From CAZTCJ01 sp964612085 (GTDB lineage Bacteria; Pseudomonadota; Alphaproteobacteria; JAJFIK01), in the NCBI GenBank assembly GCA_964612085.1, contig CAZTCJ010000112.1, positions 1-10,649 of the forward strand: a DNA stretch of 10,649 nt. Direction: 5' to 3'. The first letter of the stretch is position 1. Every line of letters begins with the position of its first letter. A model generated the notes under the pieces. The model searched no databases and was not told where the DNA came from. It saw only the letters and a program-made list of their open reading frames with translations. Positions 1 to 5,691 of the stretch are shown piece by piece. The translations under genes and the position numbers were made by a program.

Positions 1-1
1 C

Positions 2-1765
2 TTACCGCACCGCTTCGGTCTCCTCGACCGCCAGAACGCCCTCCTGCTCCGCCAGATCGGTCGCCTTGGTCAGTGCCGAGATGGCCGGCAGTTCCATGAT
101 CTCCGAGAGCGTCCGGCTTGCTTTCACCACATCGCCGGAAGCGCTGAAGAGCGAGTCGAGCAGTTCCACCAAGCCCGGCGGCTGCGGGAAATCGCGCAGT
201 TCGACGGCGGCGCCCGCATCGATCCCGGCCACTTCCTTGGCCACGTCGATGGTCTGGCGCAGGCCCCCGGTGGCGTCGATCAGATCGCGCTCCAGGGCAT
301 CGGCGCCGGACCAGACCCGTCCCCGGGCATAGCGTTCGAGGGCGTCGGGCGCCACCTCCCGGCCCGCCGCCGCCTTCTCGATGAACTCGTCATAGGTGGC
401 TTTCAGCGAGCGGTCGAGCCGGGCCCATTCGGACACGGTGAACTCCCGCTGGACGGAGAAGAACAGGGCGCCGTCATTGGTGGCGATCTCGCCCTGATTG
501 ACCCCGATCATCTTGAAGAGGTCGTTCACGACGAATTTGCCCGCGAGCACGCCGATGGAGCCGGTCACGGTGGCGGGGTGGGCGATGATCCGGTCGGCGG
601 ACATGGACACCCAATAGCCGCCTGAGGCCGCCACATCGCCCATGCTGACCACGACCGGCTTGCCTTTGGCTTGAGCCTGCACCACCGCGTGGCGGATCTG
701 TTCCGACGCGATGGCCGAGCCGCCGGGCGAGTTCACCCGCAGGATGATGGCTTTCACGTCGTCCGTGTCGGCCGCCTTTTTGATGGCCGCCGCAATGGTA
801 TCGCCGCCCATCATAGCGTCGCCGCCAAAGGCCGAGCCCTCGTCCGACGAGCCTTCATTGATCGGCCCGTCGCCCTGGATCAAGGCGATGACGCCGCCGG
901 TGGCCGGCGCCGGACCGGCGATGTCCCAATAATCGGCAAGGCTCAGCAGCTCCGCATTGGCGCCCGCCCGCGCTTTCACGTCTTCGCGCGTTTCCACCTC
1001 ATAGGCGAGACGGTCGATCAGACCGGCATCGACCGCCGCCTGACCGATGATCGGGGCATTGTCGAGGGTGGTCTTGAGGGTCTCCAGGCCGATCCCCCGG
1101 TCCGCCGCGATCTCGCCCATGGCGGAGTCATAAATGCTGTTCACCAGCGCGGTGCGCGCCTCGCGCATCGGATCGGTATAGTCGTCATAGAGGAAGCCGT
1201 TGGCGGCGGATTTGTATTCCTTATAGGTGCCGAACTGGGCCGTCACGCCGATCTTGTCGAACAGTTCCTTCATGAAGAGCGAGCTGGTCACCACGCCGGA
1301 AGAGAAGATCTGACCGTTGGGCTGCATGCGGAATTCCTCCGCGCCCGCCCCCAGATAATAGGCGCCGACACCGGTGGAAAAGATGCTCTGGGCATGGGCC
1401 ACGACGAATTTGCCCGACTGGCGGAAGCGCGCGATGGCCTCGCGCAGCTCCTGGGCCTGGGCCACGGGCACGCCGAGACCGCCGACACGCATATAAAGCC
1501 CTTTGACCCGCTCGTCCTGTTCGGCCCGGCGCAAGGCCCGCACCACGCCGACCACCGAATTGGCCGATGGCGTGTCGCCTGAGCGGAACGGATTGAGAGG
1601 CGCCTTGTCCGGCAAGGGTTGGCGCATGTCGAGGCTCAGCACCACAGTGCCCGGCACCTGGGGCGCGGAACCCGCGCCAATAATGGCAAAGATCACCGGC
1701 ACCAAAATCAAAAGCAGAATAATGGCCACCATGGTGGCCAGAACTTGCGAGATGAACCGTCCCAT
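2..1765 (-). CDS. sppA: Signal peptide peptidase SppA, 67K type
   Basis: Membrane-bound serine protease that degrades leftover signal peptides and other short membrane peptides. The 587-residue protein opens with one hydrophobic anchor (about residues 9-31) and then carries two tandem peptidase S49 domains, as in the long SppA form (E. coli SppA is slightly longer, 618 residues). The family's Ser/Lys dyad is visible: the general-base lysine in YKSA (Lys185, N-terminal domain) and the nucleophilic serine in AASGGYW (Ser381, C-terminal domain). NSPGGS (345-350) and TGSIGV (401-406) are further conserved S49 motifs. The ATG start is supported by AGGGGG about 9 nt upstream. The stop codon lies at the left edge, so the gene is complete. 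It sits 125 bp downstream of the histidine kinase on the same strand. I could not find a convincing promoter in that gap, so readthrough or an independent promoter are both possible. Identification is confident. Confidence 0.95.
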   Translation of the reverse strand: MGRFISQVLATMVAIILLLILVPVIFAIIGAGSAPQVPGTVVLSLDMRQPLPDKAPLNPFRSGDTPSANSVVGVVRALRRAEQDERVKGLYMRVGGLGVPVAQAQELREAIARFRQSGKFVVAHAQSIFSTGVGAYYLGAGAEEFRMQPNGQIFSSGVVTSSLFMKELFDKIGVTAQFGTYKEYKSAANGFLYDDYTDPMREARTALVNSIYDSAMGEIAADRGIGLETLKTTLDNAPIIGQAAVDAGLIDRLAYEVETREDVKARAGANAELLSLADYWDIAGPAPATGGVIALIQGDGPINEGSSDEGSAFGGDAMMGGDTIAAAIKKAADTDDVKAIILRVNSPGGSAIASEQIRHAVVQAQAKGKPVVVSMGDVAASGGYWVSMSADRIIAHPATVTGSIGVLAGKFVVNDLFKMIGVNQGEIATNDGALFFSVQREFTVSEWARLDRSLKATYDEFIEKAAAGREVAPDALERYARGRVWSGADALERDLIDATGGLRQTIDVAKEVAGIDAGAAVELRDFPQPPGLVELLDSLFSASGDVVKASRTLSEIMELPAISALTKATDLAEQEGVLAVEETEAVR

Positions 1766-1890
1766 CCGCCTATTCCCCCTGGAACCGCTACCGGTCCGCT
1801 AGTCAGAGCTTCACGAAAATACGCCATACATTCACATAATCCCGAGCTTAGCACAGTGAAGAGGCTGGGGCACCGTTCAGGGCCCTGCCC

Positions 1891-3312
1891 CTACGGAAAG
1901 CGCAAGGAGAAGACCGCGCCGCCCTGGGAGGTGTGGGCCAGGTCGATGGAACCGCCATGGGCGGACATGACCTGCCGGGTCACGGACAGGCCGACACCGC
2001 TGCCTTTCTGCTTGGTCGTGAAAAACGGCACGAAAATTTTGTCGGCCACATCCTGGGTGACGCCCGGACCGGTGTCGCTGACCCGGATGGTCACGCCGCC
2101 CGACGCATCGAGACCGGCCGCAAGCGTAATGCGCTGGTCCGGTCCGTCGCCCACCGCGTCGAGGGCATTGCGCAACAGGTTGATCAAGGCCTGTTCGAGG
2201 AGTTCCGGATCGGCGGTCAGGGCCAGATGGTCCGGCTGAACCGACACATTGAAACCGATGCCGCGCTTGTCCATTTCCGGCGCCATGAGATGGTCGAGAC
2301 GGTCGAAGACCTCCGAGACCAGGAACCGGCGGCGCTCGGGCGCGGGCACCCGCGTCAGCCGCCGGTAACCGTTGACGAAATGCAGAAGGCCCTCGGAGCG
2401 CCGGCCGATGGTCTCGACCGCGTCGCCGATCTCGGCCAATTCCTGGGTCAAGGTTTCGTCCTGGGGCCGCTGGCGGGCCAGATCATCGAGAAGGCCGCGC
2501 GCCGTATCGGCCAGGGACGAGACGGGCGTGAGCGAATTCATCATCTCGTGGGTCAGCACACGGACGAGATCGTGCCAAGCGCCCAGTTCCGTAGCGTCGA
2601 GTTCACTCTCGATATTCTCGATGGAAATCAACCGGCGTTTGCGGCCCAGGGCCGAGACTTCCGTGACGGAAAGCTTCACCCGGGACGAGCCGTCCGGGAA
2701 ACTCATGCGCACGAGCGCTGTTTGACCCGGTTCGATGCTGCACGCGGCGGCATCGAAAGCCTTGCCGTAGTCCTTCAACCGCGCCGAGGCCGCCGTCCGG
2801 CCCCGTCCGAACAGGCGCCGCGCCGCGCCGTTCAAGAACTCGACCTTTTGCTCCGTATCGATGGCAATCAGGGCGACCGGCACATGTTCGATCAGCACCT
2901 TGAGCATGGCCGCGTCCGCCTCCCGGTCCGCGCGCGCGGAGCGCAGATGCTCGAGCGCCTGGGCCAGCGCACCGTGAAGATCGGCGAAGGACCCGCTCAA
3001 GCGCTGGGTGACGAAGCGTTCGGAAAAATCGTCATGGCGCATGGCGGAGATAAAGCGCGTCAACTCCCGGTTGGACGTGTGCACGAACCGGTTCAACGCG
3101 ACCCCCTGCGCTGCCGCCGCCACCCCGGCCAGCAGGATCGCCGCATAGGCTTGCGTGCCGATCAGCAGAAACGCGAAAAGGCAGAGCGTGGCGCACAGGA
3201 GACCGACCCGTACGGTCAATTCGGCAGGGAATGACCGGCGCGGCGGTTGCAGGCGGCAGCGGCGCAGGTCCTCCGTCCCCTGCCCATCCAAAACCTTGGA
3301 CCTAGAGACCAT
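1891..3312 (-). CDS. Membrane sensor histidine kinase (NtrY/NtrB-like) with short intramembrane-sensing N-terminus
   Basis: Sensor kinase that should phosphorylate the adjacent response regulator. From the start chosen here the protein has 473 residues: a basic cytoplasmic N-terminus, two transmembrane helices (about 33-52 and 57-75) joined by only a few residues, a HAMP-like/linker stretch, a PAS domain (about 135-235, with VALIAIDTEQKVEFLN), a HisKA dimerisation domain with phospho-acceptor His255 in LTHEMMNSLTP, and a HATPase domain. In the HATPase domain the N box is NLLRNALDA (378-386), the G1 box is DTGPG (413-417), the F box is FVPFFTTK, and the G2 box is GSGVGLS. There is no periplasmic sensor domain, so the signal is probably read in the membrane or from a partner protein. 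The frame is open to 3387, but the ATG at 3312 is preferred: it is preceded by GGCGGATGG and overlaps the regulator's stop by 11 nt, which suggests translational coupling. The longer reading would add 25 unlikely residues. Confidence 0.9.
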   Translation of the reverse strand: MVSRSKVLDGQGTEDLRRCRLQPPRRSFPAELTVRVGLLCATLCLFAFLLIGTQAYAAILLAGVAAAAQGVALNRFVHTSNRELTRFISAMRHDDFSERFVTQRLSGSFADLHGALAQALEHLRSARADREADAAMLKVLIEHVPVALIAIDTEQKVEFLNGAARRLFGRGRTAASARLKDYGKAFDAAACSIEPGQTALVRMSFPDGSSRVKLSVTEVSALGRKRRLISIENIESELDATELGAWHDLVRVLTHEMMNSLTPVSSLADTARGLLDDLARQRPQDETLTQELAEIGDAVETIGRRSEGLLHFVNGYRRLTRVPAPERRRFLVSEVFDRLDHLMAPEMDKRGIGFNVSVQPDHLALTADPELLEQALINLLRNALDAVGDGPDQRITLAAGLDASGGVTIRVSDTGPGVTQDVADKIFVPFFTTKQKGSGVGLSVTRQVMSAHGGSIDLAHTSQGGAVFSLRFP

Positions 3313-4690
3313 ATTTTTCCATCCGCCTGTAAAGGGAGGCCCGCGTGATCCCCAGCTCCCGGGCCGACCGCGAGACATTGCCCCCATTTTTCTTCAGGGC
3401 CCGTTCGATCACCGTACGCTCCACAAGATCGAGATTATAGGTATCGAGAGCCGGTTGCGCGCCTGCCAGACCGCCATCCCGGATACCGGCGCCCGAGAGC
3501 GCGAAATCATCCGGCTCCAGCATATCGCCCCGGGCCAGAATGGTCGCCCGCTCGACCCCATGGCGCAGCTCGCGCACATTGCCGGGCCAGTGATAGGCCT
3601 CCAGCGCCTCGCGGGCGGCGGGCGATAAAGGCTTTTCGGGCAGATTGTATTTGGCGGCGAAAATGCCCTGGAAATGGGCCACAAGCGGCACGATGTCCTC
3701 GCGCCGGTCCCGCAAGGGCGGCAGGCGGATCTCCACCGTGTTGATGCGGTAGATCAGGTCCTGGCGGAAGACATCCTCCCGCTTTAGATCGCTCTCCGGC
3801 AGATTGGTCGCGCTGATCAGGCGCACATCGATGGGTTCCGCCTTCTCCGAGCCCACGGCGCGCACTTCCCGGCGCTCCAGCGCGCTCAGGAGTTTGGCTT
3901 GCAGATGCAGGGGCAGATTGCCGATCTCGTCCAGGAACAGCGTGCCTCCATTGGCGGCCTGGAACCGGCCGATCCGGTCTTCCTTGGCGCCGGTGAACGA
4001 GCCCTTGCGGTGGCCGAACATCTCCGCCTCGAACAGGGTCTCGGGAATTTCGCCCACATCCACGGGCAAAAAAATCTGGGCCGCCCGGCCCGACAGGCGA
4101 TAAATCTCGCGGGCCACCAGTTCCTTGCCCGTGCCGTTCTCGCCCATGATCAGCACATTGGCGTCCGTCGGCGCGGCCCGGCGGATCATGTCCCACACCG
4201 CCTGCATGGCGGGCGCGTCGCCGATCATGGTCGTGCCGTCCGTGCCCTTTTTCGCCTGCGCCGGCGCGCCCGGCCCTGCCCGGCCACGGCTGACGGCGCT
4301 TTCCTTGCGTTCCATGGTGGAGCGCAAGGTGGCGATCAGCTTGTCATTGGACCAGGGCTTGACCACGAAGTCGGCCGCGCCGCGCTTCATGGCCTCAACG
4401 GCGATATCCACATCGCCATAAGCGGTGATCAGGATCACGGCGGCGCTCGGGTCCGCTTTCAGGATCCGCTCCAGCCAGGCCAGGCCTTCCGCGCCGCTGC
4501 TCGCGCCGACGGCGAAATTCATGTCGAGCAGGATGACGTCGAACGTGCACTCTTCCAGCAACCGGGGCAGAACCGCCGGATCGCTTTCGGTACGGACGAA
4601 CGGAAAATGCCGCTTCAAGAGCAGGCGCGCCGCGATGAGAATATCGTGGTCGTCATCGACAATCAGAATGCGGCCCATACTGCCGGCCAA
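3302..4690 (-). CDS. NtrC-family sigma-54-dependent response regulator
   Basis: Two-component activator of sigma-54 promoters, 462 residues in the usual three-part layout. The receiver domain (about 6-125) has acidic-pocket D12/D13, phospho-acceptor Asp56 in LLDMN, Thr89 and Lys111 (KPW). The AAA+ sigma-54 activation domain (about 155-385) has Walker A GENGTGKE (183-190), loop-1 motif GSFTGA (230-235), Walker B LFLDEI (251-256), SATN sensor I, candidate arginine fingers near 309-315, and WPGNVREL as sensor II. A Fis-type helix-turn-helix (about 436-460) ends the protein. The loop-1 motif carries Ser where the consensus GAFTGA has Ala; the Thr that contacts sigma-54 is intact. The start is TTG at 4690: AAGGAG lies 7 nt upstream of it, whereas it is 19 nt from the first ATG (4678). 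The gene overlaps the downstream kinase by 11 nt and is divergent from the ABC operon, whose upstream region holds candidate binding sites. Confidence 0.94.
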   Translation of the reverse strand: MAGSMGRILIVDDDHDILIAARLLLKRHFPFVRTESDPAVLPRLLEECTFDVILLDMNFAVGASSGAEGLAWLERILKADPSAAVILITAYGDVDIAVEAMKRGAADFVVKPWSNDKLIATLRSTMERKESAVSRGRAGPGAPAQAKKGTDGTTMIGDAPAMQAVWDMIRRAAPTDANVLIMGENGTGKELVAREIYRLSGRAAQIFLPVDVGEIPETLFEAEMFGHRKGSFTGAKEDRIGRFQAANGGTLFLDEIGNLPLHLQAKLLSALERREVRAVGSEKAEPIDVRLISATNLPESDLKREDVFRQDLIYRINTVEIRLPPLRDRREDIVPLVAHFQGIFAAKYNLPEKPLSPAAREALEAYHWPGNVRELRHGVERATILARGDMLEPDDFALSGAGIRDGGLAGAQPALDTYNLDLVERTVIERALKKNGGNVSRSARELGITRASLYRRMEKYGL

Positions 4691-4697
4691 GAGCTGT

Positions 4698-4703
4698 CTC
4701 CTT
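4698..4703 (-). promoter_or_regulatory. Strong Shine-Dalgarno fixing the TTG start of the response regulator
   Basis: On the minus strand this reads AAGGAG, with 7 nt to the TTG at 4690 and 19 nt to the next in-frame ATG at 4678. The spacing favours the TTG as the true start, which adds four residues (MAGS) to the protein. Confidence 0.7.
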
Positions 4704-4712
4704 AAGGATGCC

Positions 4713-4727
4713 GGGGCGATGTGCCCC
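4713..4727 (-). promoter_or_regulatory. Small hairpin in the response-regulator leader
   Basis: GGGGC and GCCCC form a 5-bp GC stem with a 5-nt loop, 9 bp upstream of the AAGGAG ribosome site of the response regulator. It could tune translation or mRNA stability, but a stem this short in GC-rich DNA may be chance. Confidence 0.25.
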
Positions 4728-4762
4728 TGCCTTGTCTTTGGTGCCCTGTTTTCAATACCCGG

Positions 4763-4778
4763 TGTCCGCTGGCGGACA
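4763..4778. promoter_or_regulatory. Candidate operator/enhancer site 1 (perfect 7-2-7 inverted repeat)
   Basis: TGTCCGC-TG-GCGGACA is a perfect inverted repeat with 7-bp arms and a 2-bp centre. It lies in the divergent intergenic region between the sigma-54 response regulator and the ABC transporter operon. NtrC-family proteins bind as dimers to inverted repeats of about this size upstream of sigma-54 promoters, so this is a likely upstream activating site for the adjacent regulator. The repeat is seen in the sequence; assigning it to that regulator is inference from position and from its near-copy 18 bp away. Confidence 0.65.
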
Positions 4779-4780
4779 GG

Positions 4781-4796
4781 TGTTCACGAGTGGACA
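4781..4796. promoter_or_regulatory. Candidate operator/enhancer site 2 (near-perfect 7-2-7 inverted repeat)
   Basis: TGTTCAC-GA-GTGGACA is an inverted repeat with one mismatch in the 7-bp arms. It shares with site 1 the pattern TGTYCRC-N2-GYGGACA, and the two centres are 18 bp apart. Paired sites allow cooperative binding by NtrC-type activators. The midpoint of the two sites lies about 147 bp upstream of the ABC ATPase start and about 90 bp upstream of the response-regulator start, so control of either or both divergent units is possible. Confidence 0.6.
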
Positions 4797-4810
4797 GGGC
4801 TTTTGCCCGG

Positions 4811-4850
4811 TAATTCTACGTCATCGATCTTACCATATATAGTATAGTCA
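4811..4850. promoter_or_regulatory. AT-rich segment with TATAGT boxes in the divergent intergenic region
   Basis: This AT-rich patch contrasts with the GC-rich surroundings and holds overlapping TATAGT hexamers at 4838-4843 and 4843-4848. Read on the plus strand these resemble sigma-70 -10 boxes for the ABC operon, but I find no acceptable -35 hexamer at 16-18 bp. It may be an easily melted or bent segment between the candidate enhancer sites and the transporter promoter. Function is unproven. Confidence 0.3.
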
Positions 4851-4877
4851 TGAAGGACGGTATGGGTCCGCGCCTTG

Positions 4878-4891
4878 GGCCCGGAAACGGC
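4878..4891 (+). promoter_or_regulatory. Weak candidate sigma-54 promoter (GG-N10-GC) for the ABC operon
   Basis: GG at 4878-4879 and GC at 4890-4891 have the obligatory 10-nt spacing of a -24/-12 promoter. That would start transcription near 4903, about 24 nt before the ATPase ATG and about 124 bp downstream of the paired inverted repeats, which is a typical enhancer distance. The fit beyond GG/GC is poor: the TT before GC is missing. A second GG-N10-GC occurs at 4889-4902. The sequence also overlaps a GC-rich hairpin (CCTTGG at 4873, CCAAGG at 4891). In GC-rich DNA such matches occur by chance. Confidence 0.2.
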
Positions 4892-4926
4892 CAAGGCCCG
4901 GCACCGGATGGCAAGGAAACAGCAGG

Positions 4927-5688
4927 ATGAAAGCCGGCATGGGGGATATGCCTACAGAAAACGCCAGCCTGTCCCACGGGCGCATTCGCGTGCAAGGCCC
5001 GCCGCCTGCCATCCTTATGCAGACGGTCAGCAAGGTCTATCGGGCCTCGGGCATCGAAACCCACGCCTTGAGCGGCGTCACCGTGTCCATCGATCCGGGC
5101 GAGTTCGTCGCCATCATGGGGCCGTCCGGATGCGGCAAGTCCACGCTTTTGAACATTATCGGCATGATCGACAGCCCGAGCGCGGGCACCTACCGCTTCC
5201 AGGGCGAAGATGTCAGCCACGCGCCCGAACGCCGCCTCGCCGAGATCCGGCAGGCTTCCATGGGCTTCATCTTCCAGAGTTTCAATCTGATTGATGAGCT
5301 GACCATTTGGGAAAATGTCGATCTGGGCGTGCGCTACCGCCGGATCGCCACGCCGGACCGCAAGGCGATGGTCGAGGATGCTCTCGACAAACTCAACATC
5401 GCCCACCGGCGCACTCATTTCCCGCAACAATTATCGGGCGGCCAGCAGCAGCGCGCCGCCATCGCCCGCGCTATCGTCTCCAAACCGGCGCTGTTGCTGG
5501 CGGATGAGCCCACCGGCAATCTCGATTCGCAAAACGGCGAAGAGGTCATGCAGATCCTGCAGGCCCTGAACGATCAGGGTACGACCGTCGTGGTCGTCAC
5601 CCATTCGCCCGCACACGCACAATATGCCCGGCGCACCATCCATCTGCTCGACGGTCAGGTGGTGGCGGAAAATCTGAGGGGGCGGTAG
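4927..5688 (+). CDS. ABC transporter ATP-binding protein (LolD/MacB/BceA type)
   Basis: Cytoplasmic ATPase subunit that should power the permease encoded 3 bp downstream. The 253-residue protein contains, in order, an A-loop aromatic (Tyr38), Walker A GPSGCGKST (65-73), Q-loop Gln117, the signature LSGGQQQR (169-176), Walker B LLLADEP with catalytic Glu194, D-loop NLDS and H-loop His226 (VVVTHS). LSGGQQQR, DEPTGNLDS and FQSFNLI are typical of the group that includes LolD, MacB's ATPase domain and BceA, all partners of FtsX-type permeases. Such proteins usually begin about 25 residues closer to the A-loop, so this one has a short polar N-terminal extension. The ATG at 4927 is chosen because AAGGAA precedes it by 8 nt. 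The later ATGs at 4939 and 4948 lack well-placed ribosome sites. The gene is divergent from the two-component pair and probably under its control. The substrate cannot be read from the sequence. Confidence 0.95.
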   Translation: MKAGMGDMPTENASLSHGRIRVQGPPPAILMQTVSKVYRASGIETHALSGVTVSIDPGEFVAIMGPSGCGKSTLLNIIGMIDSPSAGTYRFQGEDVSHAPERRLAEIRQASMGFIFQSFNLIDELTIWENVDLGVRYRRIATPDRKAMVEDALDKLNIAHRRTHFPQQLSGGQQQRAAIARAIVSKPALLLADEPTGNLDSQNGEEVMQILQALNDQGTTVVVVTHSPAHAQYARRTIHLLDGQVVAENLRGR

Positions 5689-5691
5689 GCC

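Noticed and set aside
671..1582. Long plus-strand open frame of about 300 codons opposite sppA
   Set aside because: It is antisense to a confidently identified gene, its translation has no recognisable family and is rich in His/Arg/Gly as expected for a mirror of GC-rich coding DNA.
1867..1891. GGGGCA...TGCCCC inverted repeat at the 3' end of the kinase gene as a terminator
   Set aside because: The stem is only 6 bp with a 13-nt loop, it overlaps the stop codon, and no T-tract follows on the minus strand.
1933..3234. Plus-strand open frame of 433 codons opposite the histidine kinase
   Set aside because: It is a shadow of the kinase coding sequence: no domains, skewed His/Arg/Gln composition, no ribosome site.
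4900..4913. CGGCAC...TGGCA as a sigma-54 promoter
   Set aside because: GG to GC spacing is 9 instead of 10, and transcription would start about 3 nt before the ATPase start codon, excluding its ribosome site.
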